The notes beneath the pieces are model-generated. The model did not search any database. It was not told the DNA's origin and saw nothing but the letters and a program-made list of their open reading frames with translations. Position numbers and translations under genes: made by a program. Shown here piece by piece: positions 10,569 to 53,819 of a stretch of 64,000 bases of DNA. Within the stretch, counting starts at the first letter, position 1. Every line of letters starts with the position of its first letter. Origin of the DNA: Nematostella vectensis (Eukaryota; Cnidaria; Anthozoa; Actiniaria; Edwardsiidae); NCBI RefSeq assembly GCF_932526225.1, contig NC_064038.1, forward strand, positions 15,491,575 to 15,555,574, given 5' to 3'.

Positions 10569-11426
10569 TTACACATCTCTACGTGGGTTCCTACTACAAA
10601 AAAAGTCATCACTATTAAGACCCCGCGGGTAGATAGACTTAAGCCGATAAGCCCACTGGCCTTCCCTTTCCCTAAGCTGAGCCTCAGAGTTACACTTATC
10701 TATAAGTTGTACCATAACATTATTAAGACCTAAATCATTGTCGCAATGAAAATGTTGATAGATCAGGTCATCCTTAACTCTTTCACTAACCGGTAAACTA
10801 GGGTGCTTATTTAACCTACTTTTATGATTATTAAAACGCTTCCTAAAACTATTGATAGTAGACCCTACGTATTGCTTGCTACACATAGAGCAAGTAATTA
10901 GATAAACAACAAAATCTGAGTTACAGTCCAAGTCAAAATTAATGACATATTTCTTATTAGTAACTGTACTGTGAAACTCCCGCCCTGTCTTAAGAAAGTT
11001 ACACACCCTACACCTTTTACCGCCACACTTACCACAACCTCTAACCTGAGTACTATCCTCTTTAAGAGAGGAGTGCACCAACATATCCTTTAAACTCCTA
11101 GGTTTCCTATAAGCCACCATAGGTACCCTACCAATAGCACCCCTACATCTACTAGAAGATTCTAGAACGGGCTGTAAATTACGAAGAATACCAGGTAAAT
11201 TAGGTAAAGCTGGATGAAAAGTGACTACAAAAGGTACACTATCATTCTTACCTTTACGCCTGTCTTTCAATGTGTCGTCCCTAGGAATACGTCTAACCCG
11301 GTCAACTTCCCTCCCCACAAACCTACTGTCATAACAGGGGAGGGAAGTTGACCGGGTTAGACGGATAGCATTGAGGGTGTGGTCAACAACAATTCTTACC
11401 CCTAAGGACTTGTAACACCTGCACAC
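10569..11426 (-). CDS. GIY-YIG endonuclease region of a Penelope-like element
   Basis: An uninterrupted frame of 285 codons on the minus strand. Residues about 65-110 contain VPFVVTFHPALPNLPGIL and RPKSL-like RKPRSLKDMLV, the linker typical of Penelope elements. Residues about 131-146 hold CGKCGGKRCRVCNFL, a Cys-rich knuckle found before the nuclease. Residues about 174-200 hold the nuclease core VVYLITC...KQYVGSTINSFRKRFNNHKS (shown in part), where the usual GIY/YIG pair appears as VYL and YVG and the catalytic Arg follows. The end has REGQWAYRLKSIYPRGLN. The nuclease nicks target DNA for priming. The missing RT means it cannot act alone, though the open frame suggests a fairly recent insertion. 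The first about 60 residues include a sequence hairpin (see separate entry) and may not be native. Confidence 0.78.
   Translation of the reverse strand: MCRCYKSLGVRIVVDHTLNAIRLTRSTSLPCYDSRFVGREVDRVRRIPRDDTLKDRRKGKNDSVPFVVTFHPALPNLPGILRNLQPVLESSSRCRGAIGRVPMVAYRKPRSLKDMLVHSSLKEDSTQVRGCGKCGGKRCRVCNFLKTGREFHSTVTNKKYVINFDLDCNSDFVVYLITCSMCSKQYVGSTINSFRKRFNNHKSRLNKHPSLPVSERVKDDLIYQHFHCDNDLGLNNVMVQLIDKCNSEAQLREREGQWAYRLKSIYPRGLNSDDFFCSRNPRRDV
11291..11362. repeat. Perfect 26-bp inverted repeat inside the GIY-YIG frame
   Basis: GTCTAACCCGGTCAACTTCC CTCCCC at 11291-11316 is exactly the reverse complement of 11337-11362, with a 20-base spacer. All 26 positions pair. The hairpin lies within the open frame and contributes the residues around LTRSTSLPCY and GREVDRVRR. 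It probably marks a fold-back rearrangement at the 5' truncation. Confidence 0.95.
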
Positions 11427-11430
11427 GATT

Positions 11431-12965
11431 CCTTAAACCATCACGATAATCAGTTATGTGGATCCAACTTCTTTATTAGTGGAAATATTTCCCTTACATG
11501 TTTCTCCCACCTTGAATTATCATTTCTCCCCAAATGGAAGTATCATACAGATAATACGCTACGGAGAAAAGGAGGAACTAGAAAAATCAAGAACATCACC
11601 ATTGACAATCCTAAGCCAATTGGGGGTAATTGAGGGATACTTTCTACTTCATTGATAAGGCAGAGAGAGGAGCTGCTCTCCACAAAGACCCAAAAAGCAG
11701 GGGCGTACGCAGGATTTTAACAAGTTGCAGTCATAGCATTCAGAAGCTGAATAAAGGCGTGGCCCCTTATCCCGCATCCCCGTGAAGAATTCATAACTCC
11801 CGCTTTTGGGTTTAAAATTGGCGTCAATGCGTCAGACTTTTCAGAATATTACACGATCCTCTGTCAACCTCGATCTGAAATAGGACTTCATTCGTCGCGT
11901 GGCACTGAACGACATAACAATATGTTTGGAAATCATCTGTATATTAACATGATTAAGAAAATTATAGTTTTTATCCTCATCATATATATAAAACTACGTG
12001 CATAAAAATGAATGAGTAAGCATTTGATTTTTTGCCCTCTTAATGCAAATAAGATCGCCAAATTCTTTTGCAGTCCAGTAACTGCAGGCCTATAGGCTGC
12101 GTACGTCCCATATCTCATAGCCAAAAGCACCATTCAGAATTTCGATGTTTTCAAACAAGTCTCATTTAGTTTTCTGGCGAGGTGTTGCCAGGGTAGCACT
12201 TTGAGGACTTTCTTTTGGCGTCTTTCACGAGTACAGAACCGGGGCTCGAGCTCGGGCCGCAGTGTCGAGGGGCCAGTGTGATAGCCACCAGCCCACCTGT
12301 GCTTCACGATGGTTTGAGTAGTGTCCGTGCGAAACAAAGCCACATCTATTCCGATGACTGCAATCTGTACTCATTGCTTAAAGGATGTCCATCTGACACT
12401 CCTTTGTTTTGTTTTGCGTTAAAAATGCATGGTCTATTTGCAAGATAAATAACCATTCACAATTGAATAATTATACTTTGACGACAATTTTTTATTGAAA
12501 GGACTTCAGTTTATACTTGCTTGAATTAGCCGATGGAAATGGATGCTTTGTGTCACTCGGTATTGAGCGGGGGTGTAAAATGACGGCGTGATTGGCCTTC
12601 TTAAAGGTCGTTACTTCGATTCGTTTATGTCTTTCCGTTCATTAATACCGCGGAAACAGCAGTTAAACAGGTTTATTCACCGGCGAAATGAGAGATGAAA
12701 CGCGCGCATCGAGTCCTACCACCAAATACCCCGATCAAATTGCTCTCAAAGACAACTGTGCTCTTTCAAAACAAAACAAATCAGTTTGGTTGCCAATAAG
12801 GCCTTTCAGTTACATGTTTCTTTAGAAATTGAGGTGTGAAGTCCATTTGTCCGCACATCCTACCTTAGACTCTGGGCATATATTAAGAAACTTGAAGTCT
12901 GGGCTAACGTTTCATAACAACAGCAACAAATAACACGATATAAAAAAAAAATCAACATGCAAAAT
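11431..12965. other. No gene recognised; possible hAT-like terminus near 11698
   Basis: CAGGGGCGTACGCAGG at about 11697-11713 resembles the ends of hAT-type MITEs, but I could not find the opposite end. GC content rises at 12220-12300. Otherwise there is nothing that supports a gene or RNA. Confidence 0.35.
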
Positions 12966-12971
12966 ATATTA

Positions 12972-13600
12972 CAGCTTGCTCAAGTAGTATGTGGACAGCG
13001 TAGAGAATTCTACGATTGGCTACTAACTTTAAATTTTCTCCACACCCTCTACTGCGGGATGTGTGGAATTAACATGGAGCTTAAAGAAAGAGCAACACAT
13101 ATCGATGGTTATCAGTGGTAAGTAATGATAATTTGGTAAGTAATGATAATTTTGCATGATATATCTTCTTTAAGGACGTAGTAGGCGAAATCTCATAACT
13201 TCTATTTGTTCTCTTAGGAAATGTCCGCGTTGCCTTATTCGTAGGAGCCTAAGAACCAACAGCTTTTTCGAATTGTTTCCCAAGACGCCCCTTTCGAAGC
13301 TCGTTGTTCTCATATATTTCTGGTCGGTGGAAGTTTTACAAGTGCAGGCAAGCACAATGTTAGGTATGACACCTCAAATGGTTGGAAAAGTCTGCAGGGC
13401 CTTAAGACTATTGTGCTCGCGGGATGTCGTCGATCGCCCAGTCTATCCGTTCGGCGGCCCGAACCATGTTTGCAAGTGCGACGAAACCGTTATTTCGTTC
13501 AAGCGAAAGGTGGGTGAAAAAACTATCCTTTACAAAACGGTATGGTTGGAATTATATGTCTTGTTATTTTTACTTGGCCACACAAGGTGCATATAAATGA
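12972..13600 (+). pseudogene. Merlin-type (IS1016-like) transposase fragment, two exons
   Basis: Two blocks join in frame across a GT-AG intron: exon 12972-13117 (ends at GTATCAGTG before the donor at 13118) and exon from 13218 onward. The joined product has the N-terminal zinc ribbon (CGMCG and, across the junction, WKCPRC), then RSLRTNSFFE, TPLSKLVVLIYFW, and GGPNHVCKCDE, where the last Asp-Glu belongs to the catalytic region of the Merlin/ISXO2-like family. After ISFKRK at about 13509 the similarity stops and the frame runs to a stop at 13596. The rest of the catalytic domain is missing. Terminal inverted repeats could not be assigned with certainty. The transposase would cut and paste DNA; this copy is partial. 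Confidence 0.65.
13117..13154 (+). repeat. Two-copy repeat containing the Merlin intron donor site
   Basis: GGTAAGTAATGATAATTT occurs twice in a row starting at 13117 and at about 13135, so the donor GTAAGT is present twice 18 bp apart. Confidence 0.9.
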
Positions 13601-13621
13601 CATTTAATGGATTTCATTCTA

Positions 13622-14014
13622 AGGTGATTCTACATGACGGAAAAACATGACGTGAGGCTTCAAATAAGCCCACTTCACATCGAATAAGGCGGAGAATTTC
13701 TCTGAGTACTTAGTAACTTATAGCAAACAAAATAGCAAGTGCGACTTTTTTTAAATTGATGCGATCTTTTGTAAAGTGTCATTGGAATTTGAGCTTTTCG
13801 TTCCTGAACTGATACACAGGGCAATTATGATCAAGGAAAAATTATCTTAAAAAGCCAAAATCTGGTTATGTGCACCTCTGCCTCATCTTATTTGTGTTTT
13901 GATATTTGATATTTTGTTTGCTATAAGTTACTAAGTACTCAGAGAAATTCTCCGCCTTACTCGATGTGAAATGGGCTTATTTGAAGCGTCACGTCATGTT
14001 TTTCCGTCATGTCG
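13622..14014. mobile_element. MITE family A, copy 1 (about 100 bp terminal inverted repeats)
   Basis: CATGACGGAAAAACATGACG and the next about 85 bases at 13634-13735 are found inverted at 13918-14012 (GGGCTTATTTGAAGCGTCAC, ATGTTTTTCCGTCATG). The core is AT-rich and has no coding capacity. A second copy, in the other orientation, lies in UBA6 intron 34. No clear target-site duplication was found. The family of the helper transposase is unknown; the neighbouring Merlin fragment is a candidate by position only. Confidence 0.85.
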
Positions 14015-15087
14015 AGCCTGCTGCATATACCGCTGTGCAGCCAATGGCCAAGGCCTGTGGTCAGTTCGGGCACGTAACATAGGGGTGTAGATGTCCGCTA
14101 AGCAACTAAGAAGCACCTATCATTCAGTGTTGCTTTTAGGACTGGTCGATTTAGGCGGTGTCATTCCAGTTGAACAAGTGTGTTTTTTTTGACACGTTAG
14201 TACAGCCCCCTGTGACTTAGTGTGATCAGTGTTCAAGGTTATAGATGATATTTGAGAAAACGTGTTAATGCTTTATGGAAATATATTCACTGAAACTCTA
14301 AATGCAAATATTGTCACTGTTCAGTCCGGTCACTATCCACCATTAATTGTGGATGGTGACCGGCCTTTTCGAAATTTGTCTTTTTCATATCTCAGAGCCG
14401 AAGAGAGGACCTCGTCGACTCACTCGATTGCCTCGGAAGGCAGACCTCAATCACGAGACAATACGTCATAATAAGGATCTGATTTTTAAAGATTATTTTA
14501 TTATGTATACTTATTTGATATTAAAACAGTGTTAGTGTGACAGCCTTTTTCTTTGGGCCTTCTATTTTATGGGGTGCATGTAGCTTATTGGATACTGTAC
14601 GCTAATGTGATTTACGGTGTTTTTAGATTAGTTCTTCTTCTCGCGATGTTATGGAAATAAAAATGGAGCTCGCACGTAATCCTAATTGTTTCGGATCCCG
14701 ACCTTATGTTCACAGTCTTAGTAAAATACTACGAAAAGCAACATCTCTCCTTTTTTCAATAAATTGTGAAGTACTTTTGTGTAGAAGTATTGATAAACAA
14801 ACCCGCGCACAACATTATTAATAATCTATTGTACTGATTACGTTTTTACAAAATTTAAGACTGAGGCATCTGTTAAAGAACTTATAGCGTTCTGTTCTTA
14901 CACATATTTATGGTCCCTCTTTTTACTCAAACTCCTATTTATTTTTCATTTCGTGTGTGGGAGGGCGAAAAGAGATCGCCGATGTCTAAACGGGATTAAT
15001 AGCAGGCACGTTCCCAGGATTGGCAGAGAGGGGTTGCGTAGTCATAGGCATCGTATAGAAAAGCGTATTATTTGAAGTTTCACGCGA
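14015..15087. other. No gene recognised
   Basis: An inverted pair GTCCGGTCACTATCCACCAT / TGGATGGTGACCGGCC lies at 14323-14366. Otherwise this is AT-rich DNA with only short frames of no recognisable domain. Confidence 0.4.
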
Positions 15088-15365
15088 TCATAAATTCAAC
15101 ATTTTCTTCTTTTTTTCCCCCCTTTTTCAATCGTGAAGGATTTACAAAATCGTGGAGGACTTTCAAAATCGTGAACGATTTCAAAAATCGTGAAGGATTT
15201 TCAAAATCGTGAAGGATTTTAAAAATCGTGAAGGATTTTAAAAATCGTGAAGGATTTTTAAAATCGTGAACGATTTTGAAATCGTTAAGGATTTCCAAAA
15301 TCGTGAAGGATTTTGAAAATCGTGAACGATTTCGAAATCGTGAAGGATTTTTGGAATCGTTCACG
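15088..15365. repeat. Minisatellite ATCGTGAAGGATTTT(N)AA after the gypsy integrase stop
   Basis: About 14 tandem units of roughly 19 bp (AATCGTGAAGGATTTTCAAA and variants with GAACGATTTC). The frame at 15080-15364 on the minus strand, rich in Phe, Ser and Lys, is a product of the repeat. The array starts directly at the stop codon of the integrase frame, the same junction as at 7803-7831. Confidence 0.9.
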
Positions 15366-16263
15366 ATGGCCCAGGACGGTGAACTGATCCGACATAGTCC
15401 TTCAAGTACACTGGTTCCCTGGTGATCCGCTTTGGTCTTGCAGGGGTTTCTGGTCTTTTGTCGCTTGGTGGGGGTTTCTCCGTGGCAGACGTAGCTGCTG
15501 GTGACGATACTGATGGAGGGTCTGGACCAGGCACTGTGGCTGCCGGTACGGGGCTCTGGTCTTCAGGGGATGGTGTCTGCTGCATCCGGATATCGGCACG
15601 GTTTCTTCTGAGTGTTGTACCATCGTCGGTCTCAATTTCATATGATCTCTCGTCAAGCCGTTTGCAGACAGTCGCTCTGTCCCATTCCTTCTTCCCAAGC
15701 CTAAACGGCCTCATTCTCACTACGTCCCCTTCATACAAAGGCTCCAGGTCGCGAGCTTCCCTGTCGTAGTATTTCGCCTGTCGTTGTTGCTGCTCTTTCG
15801 TCTGCTTCTTTATTAACTCAGTCGACACTGTCTGGGGACGCAACAGCTCCCTCGTTGTTGGTAGCCTGGTCTTGCATCTTCTTCCTAGCAAACGCTGTGC
15901 CGGACTAGAGCCCATCGATTCAGTTGGTGTGTTCCTGACCGCGAGTAATCCTAAGTATATGTCTTCCCTACTAGATTTCGCTTCCCGAATGAGCGTCTTG
16001 GCTTGCTTGACAGAGGCTTCAGCTTTCCCGTTGGACTGCTGGTGTCCTGGGCTTCCGGTTCTGTGCTCAAAACCCCAGCTCTTCGTAAACGCTGCGAACT
16101 CTTCTCATTAAAACTGTGGTCCATTGTCGCTGATGACTACGTCTGGAATTCCATTTCTAGCAAAATGGGACTTGAGTTTCTTGACGACGGTTGGTGCTTT
16201 GCAATCGGATGTAAGTTGGTCAATCTCCCAAAATCCTGAGAAGTAATCAATGACGACTTTCTC
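15361..16263 (-). pseudogene. Ty3/gypsy integrase, broken by stops
   Basis: Continues directly after the stop that ends the RT/RNase H frame at 16264; a TAG stands where the family has Trp (after ETTERP). The next stretch has VVIDYFSGFWEIDQL and then DVVISDNGPQF, holding the second catalytic Asp, followed by two consecutive stops (TAA TGA, plus-strand 16106-16111). It resumes with EEFAAFTKSWGF and GHQQSNGKAEASVKQAK, the region of the catalytic Glu, and an intact 184-codon tail at 15361-15915 with AKYYDREARDLEPLYEGDVV. The last 50 residues are Pro-rich and end in VHRPGPS. The enzyme would insert the cDNA into the genome; this copy cannot be made whole without readthrough. Confidence 0.82.
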
Positions 16264-18147
16264 CTATGGACGCTCTGTCGTCTCGTGGCTCATCAAAGTT
16301 TCTCTTTGCTGCTTGTTGTCGTACATGCAACAGCTGTCGCACTGCGAGATGAATTCTTTTATCTCGCTGGTCATGCCAGGCCAGAACAGGCATTCTCTCG
16401 CTCGACGTAGGCATCCATTCACCCCAATGTGTGAGCTGTGTAGCCTTTCTTTCATGCTTGCACGCATGGCCTTCGGGACGATTAGACGCTCTCCTTTGAA
16501 CACTAGACCATCGTAGATAGCTAGCTCATCCCGACAACTGAAGTAGGGGATCAGGCAAGCAGGGAGTTCTTTTCTCTCCTCAGGCCAGCCGATCTGAATC
16601 ACTTGTCTCAGCTGCTGTAGGACCTCGTCATCCGTGGTGTGTTTCTTGAGCTCCGCTAGACGCTCGTCAGTGATTGGGAGTAACTTTACCGCATTGATTC
16701 TCTCGAACTCGCCCTGTGCATTCTTTGATGACTGCAAAAATGCCCGGCTTAGCGTGTCTGCTAAATACATCTCCGTTCCGGGCTTGTATACAATGGTAAC
16801 GCAGTATCTCTGCATCTTCAGAAGCATACCCTGTAGGCGTTTTGGGGCGCTCCTCAAGGGCTTTGTTACAATCGCTACTAAGGGCTTATGGTCGCTTTCC
16901 ACTGTTACTTCTCTTCCATAGACGTATTGATCGAACTTCTGCAGTGAGTATACCACAGCGAGCTTCTCCTTTTCGATCTGCGCATATCTTTGTTCAGTCT
17001 CTGTTAGTGCACGGCTTGCAAAGGCGACAGGCTGGCCCCTTTGCGTTAGAGCGGCCCCCAGTCCTTTCTCACTGGCTTCGCATTGCACAGTCAGCTTCAC
17101 GTCTGGTTCATAGTACTTCAGTACCGGTGCCTTGCTTGTGAGCACTTTGATCTTCCCAAATGCTTGATCGTGCTCCGGTTGCCACTGCCATTCAACATCG
17201 TGCCTTGTTAGTTGCTGGATTGGCCCTATGACGCTCGCCAGGTTTGGGAGGAATTTGGCTAGGTAGTTGACAAACCCACAAAACCTTCTAACGCCTTTTA
17301 CGTCAGTTGGCTGTGGCATCTCTTGGACAGCCTTAACCTTATCCGGGTCAGGCTTCAAGCCGTCTCGCATGATCACGTGACCCAAGCACGGGATCTTTTC
17401 GCATCCCAGTTGAAGCTTCTTCTTGTTTAATTTTACGCCGCGCTCTCTACACCTCTGTAAAAAACGTTTCAGATTCTTGTCATGATCATCCTGTGCCTCT
17501 TCCTCAGCCTCGCTGACTCCATAAATCACCATGTCATCATGTACCGTGAGTACACCGTCCAGCCTATCCAAGGCTTGGGTGAGCTTCTTTTGAAACATCT
17601 CACTAGATACCGAGATTCCAAACGGTAGCCGCTTCCAGGCAAATCTGCCGAAGGGCGTGTCAAACGTGGTGAGCTTGATGGACTCATCGTCAAGTTGGAC
17701 GTGCCAGTATCCGTTACGCGCATCCACTTTGGTGAAGATCTTTGCTTTTGAAAGATTCGGGAGAACATCAGCAATAACTGGGAGGGGGTATCTCTCCCTC
17801 TTCAGAGTTTTGTTAAGTGGCTTAGGGTCCAAGCACAGCCTTAGGTCTCCCGATTCCTTAGTTGCCACCACAAGGTTGTTCACCCAGTCCGTTGCCTCAT
17901 CAACAGGCACTATAACACCAATGTCCGTCAGTCTTTGTAGCTCGGCTTCCAGCTGCGGCTTCAGCGCAAAAGGTACCCGTCTTGACGGTGCGATGTTAGG
18001 TGGCACGGTCGGGTCTACAGCCAGATGCTGCTTTCCTTCGAGTGTCCCTAAGTCGCCACTAAATACATCATTGTACTGCTCTATTATCTGCTTCGCTGTT
18101 GTACTTCGGTTGTTCTCTCTTCGCACACCTTGCATTGGGTGACGCAC
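16264..18147 (-). CDS. Ty3/gypsy reverse transcriptase, RNase H and integrase zinc finger
   Basis: A 627-codon open frame. Residues about 45-75 have the RT start (PSRRVPFALK), 105-140 LRLCLDPKPLNK and FTKVDARNGYWHVQLD, 160-180 FAWKRLPFGISVSSEMFQ, and the catalytic box at about 205 reads VHDDMVIYG (family FxDD/YxDD, here HDD). RNase H follows (KLTVQCEASEKGLGAAL, where the first Asp is Glu; EKEKLAVVYSL; ESDHKPL). The C-terminus has the HHCC zinc finger of integrase, HSSHIGVNGCLRRARE...CDSCC (shown in part). The length suits the RT-RH-IN start of the family. The start Met is only the first in the frame; the protein normally comes from a polyprotein. The frame is intact, but its neighbours are broken. 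Confidence 0.9.
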   Translation of the reverse strand: MRHPMQGVRRENNRSTTAKQIIEQYNDVFSGDLGTLEGKQHLAVDPTVPPNIAPSRRVPFALKPQLEAELQRLTDIGVIVPVDEATDWVNNLVVATKESGDLRLCLDPKPLNKTLKRERYPLPVIADVLPNLSKAKIFTKVDARNGYWHVQLDDESIKLTTFDTPFGRFAWKRLPFGISVSSEMFQKKLTQALDRLDGVLTVHDDMVIYGVSEAEEEAQDDHDKNLKRFLQRCRERGVKLNKKKLQLGCEKIPCLGHVIMRDGLKPDPDKVKAVQEMPQPTDVKGVRRFCGFVNYLAKFLPNLASVIGPIQQLTRHDVEWQWQPEHDQAFGKIKVLTSKAPVLKYYEPDVKLTVQCEASEKGLGAALTQRGQPVAFASRALTETEQRYAQIEKEKLAVVYSLQKFDQYVYGREVTVESDHKPLVAIVTKPLRSAPKRLQGMLLKMQRYCVTIVYKPGTEMYLADTLSRAFLQSSKNAQGEFERINAVKLLPITDERLAELKKHTTDDEVLQQLRQVIQIGWPEERKELPACLIPYFSCRDELAIYDGLVFKGERLIVPKAMRASMKERLHSSHIGVNGCLRRARECLFWPGMTSEIKEFISQCDSCCMYDNKQQRETLMSHETTERP

Positions 18148-18149
18148 AC

Positions 18150-18450
18150 CTTTTCAGAGTTCTCTTCCTGCACTTTGATCAGCTTCATTTTTTGAATTGT
18201 GTGTACTCCCAAGAGTGGTGTCAGGTTCTCCTTGACGATCATGAATTCAACATCAAAGCTCTCTCTGATCTTCGGATTTGTGACGTTCACGCGGCAGACT
18301 CCTTGTGGTTTGAGCTCCGACTTGTTCCATATTTGGAGTACTTTCTTCGTTGGCTTTATGTCGCTTTTCTATACGTATTTGCTCTGGAGAATATTCACTG
18401 TTGCTCCACAGTCCACATGGAACTTCACTTTCTGATCTCCTATCGAGTCA
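18150..18450 (-). pseudogene. Ty3/gypsy aspartic protease remnant
   Basis: Minus-strand reading gives KFHVDCGATVNI near 18385-18435, the D-x-G-A active-site signature of retroelement proteases (here DCGAT), and downstream EFMIVKENLTPLLGVHTIQ at about 18190-18250, the region around the second conserved block. The frame is separate from the RT frame and shifts between. It would process the polyprotein. Upstream Gag sequence was not recognised. Confidence 0.7.
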
Positions 18451-18677
18451 GCGGCTACACGTAGGCTACAAACCACCACACTACTAAAGCAACGCGCTTA
18501 GTCGAAAGAAAAGCAAGCGCGAAAAAGACCCCGATATTATTCAGTCTATCTCACATCGAGCTGTGTGCGTGGAGTAACCGACTAATACAGGGTTAAGACA
18601 GTTCCTTTGTATAGATAGCGGTGTTGGATCGAAATATCCAGCATTGCTGTAAGCTGCACTACAGCGTTTCAGCGTAT

Positions 18678-18830
18678 GTCTGGTAACCTGCTTGCAGGGG
18701 GTACTCGGTTATCATCGCGGAAAACCCTCTCCGTTCGATGTGATCGGGCGATGATCGGGCGCCATATTGTATTCTAAGCCGCACGGTTCCTGGGGGCGAG
18801 CGCAAAAACGGACGCAGGGCAGGCACACTT
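18678..18830. mobile_element. Diverged partial copy of MITE family B
   Basis: AACCTGCTTGCAGGGGGTACTCGG followed by TATCATCGCGGAAAA and CCTCTCCGTTCG closely matches one side of the palindromic element at 51953-52140. The second inverted arm is missing or too diverged. It lies between the gypsy remnant and UBA6. Confidence 0.65.
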
Positions 18831-20526
18831 CCTCCAATCACGGCAACATCCTCACACATAGTTTGATTCCAACTAGCCCAAATCTCAGCGCCACACGATT
18901 TTCCATTGCCGAGGAATCAGGTAGAATATTCGTCTTGTTGTCGTCGTAATATGCTTGACCACAATGAATTTTCCATCCCTGCAAGTTTTAACGCAATGTG
19001 GAACGAGTGTCGCTCCCACTCCTCCCCCAACATAATGGAGACCTGGGTCTAGCCCGGTAATGTGTGCAGCGCATAACGCCTGGCTAAATCGGACGTCTAA
19101 GGAAGGAAGGTTTGTTTCGGTCTAAATGATTCTTGCGGAACAAAGATGTATTAGCAATCGGTAAGATACGCTGCACTGGAAGCAAGGTATTTGCAAGATA
19201 GTTAACCCGTAAATGATGTTTTATAAATGAAATAACTTCTCACAATTAGTCTTGAGCAGATTTGTGTAAGCTATGTTCTAAAATTCGCTGATCACAATAT
19301 TTCCAATGCATGATTCAGATTTGCAATCAGAGAAAATCAACAAAATATATAAGATTAAATTAGACAAACTGGTTGCTTATTGATCTTATATACGTGATTA
19401 TATATTCAGCGGGTTAAGAATTAATTAATTTTGCTGGAATTCTTGATAGATGTGCGAATTTTCCACTATCTGCAATTTAATCTTTACAATTTTTCCCATT
19501 TTGCTCTTGAAATCGATGCATTTATGGGGAGAATAACGACCCAAACATTTGCATTTTTCTAGATTCTTTGTATTATCACACACTTCTCTGTTATAGTGTC
19601 TTTGTAAGATATGTAAATAAGCGCAGAGGTTTTCTTAGATTGCAGCTGTTTGGAGCAGTTGTGTTTTTGTTTTGTGTGTGATTACTTGTGAATATAGATG
19701 ATATTAGAAACAGATTTCCAGGGGTGTGTGCCCATTTATAGAGTGGAACCCTAGTAACTATAGCCTGGAAAATAAAAAATAATTCAAGTTATTGAAAGCA
19801 GTTATCTGAGTATGTTATCTGAGCATGAATTCAGTTCAAGTAATAGGGAGTTTGAGTTAAAAGTCAAAAGTTATCCATTCCATTGGGTGTGGGTTTCATC
19901 TGTGTGCTGTTGTGGATTACATAATTTTGCACCATGTCGTGAAGGTAGGCCGAATGTGTCCTGGGACAGAAAAATAGGCTAATTATATTGCATTTCAACT
20001 GCATTTAATAATTTTATGTGATTAACTATTAAAAACTCTGTGCCAAACATGTGTGGCCAATGTTTTAGTGTGTAATAACATATGTGACCCTGCACGGGAA
20101 AACATACATTCAAAAAGATATCTCTAATAGGTTTCTTGTCAAACATTCAACAAAATCTAACCTATTGTTAGAAACTCAGTCAAACTTTGTCCATTTATTT
20201 AACCAAACATGCCAGCTTGAAGTCTTACACAAACCGAGTCCACCTGACTACCAAATGTCAATCAACTACAGGAAGTGGTGTCCTACGCTATATAGTAATT
20301 AAATGCTAGTATAGTATGCCTATGATGCTAATGAATCCAATGAGATTTATTCAAATGGTTGTATATGACATATTGAAACAAACTCTACATTTAATTAGTC
20401 TTGTCTTTTGAATAGACCTTCTTTAATTTGAAGTTGTTACTCTTTATTGTTGTCATTAGAAAGCTTGTGTGTTCCATTTAGATAATAAAGACTTTGCTGA
20501 AAGATAAGGCTTGTCGGTTTCTAACA
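18831..20526 (+). promoter_or_regulatory. Upstream region of UBA6, probable 5' UTR and promoter, not resolved
   Basis: No gene is recognised between the gypsy remnant and the UBA6 ATG. The 5' end of the transcript must lie here, but I can point to no TATA box or initiator with confidence. The sequence just before the ATG (TCTAACAATGG) has A at -3 and G at +4, a good start context. A 5' non-coding exon further up is possible. Confidence 0.35.
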
Positions 20527-53574
<33,048 letters not shown>

Positions 53575-53813
53575 CGCCCCAACACCATTGTGATGGGCAA
53601 ACACAATTCGATTGTCTCTAATAGACAATTTCTCTTCGAATTTGAAAAATTTTGTAAATGCCTGCACAGGTGATCCGATCTTTTTTAATGTATTAAATTG
53701 TAGCTTAAACTATTACGTGCCGGTGTCATCTAGCATTATCTGTTGGTGTTTTTTAAAGGGGTTATTACGTCATCTGTTGCGCATCTAGCTCGCGCATCAT
53801 AGCAAAAATTATT

Positions 53814-53819
53814 AATAAA
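53814..53819 (+). terminator. Probable UBA6 polyadenylation signal
   Basis: AATAAA 240 bases after the stop codon of UBA6. The cleavage site would be about 10-30 bases further on. No other close AATAAA was seen upstream. Confidence 0.55.

Larger units (their letters stand above)
10380..11430 (-). mobile_element. Penelope-like element, 3' fragment with GIY-YIG nuclease
   Basis: The minus strand carries the C-terminal part of a Penelope-like element: linker, zinc-like Cys cluster and GIY-YIG nuclease, followed by a short 3' region with the perfect hairpin CTTCTTCAG...CTGAAGAAG (around 10433-10456). The RT domain should lie at higher coordinates, but nothing recognisable is found above 11430. 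The copy is thus 5'-truncated, as is common for these elements. The 3' boundary near 10380 is an estimate. Confidence 0.75.
15361..18450 (-). mobile_element. Ty3/gypsy retrotransposon, pol region, inactive
   Basis: On the minus strand from 18450 to 15361 the order is aspartic protease, reverse transcriptase, RNase H, integrase zinc finger, integrase core and C-terminal extension, the Ty3/gypsy order. No Gag is recognisable above 18450, and no LTRs were found by reading. A minisatellite follows the integrase end. At least three stop codons break the coding region. GC content is higher than the flanks, consistent with a coding insertion that decayed recently. Confidence 0.88.
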
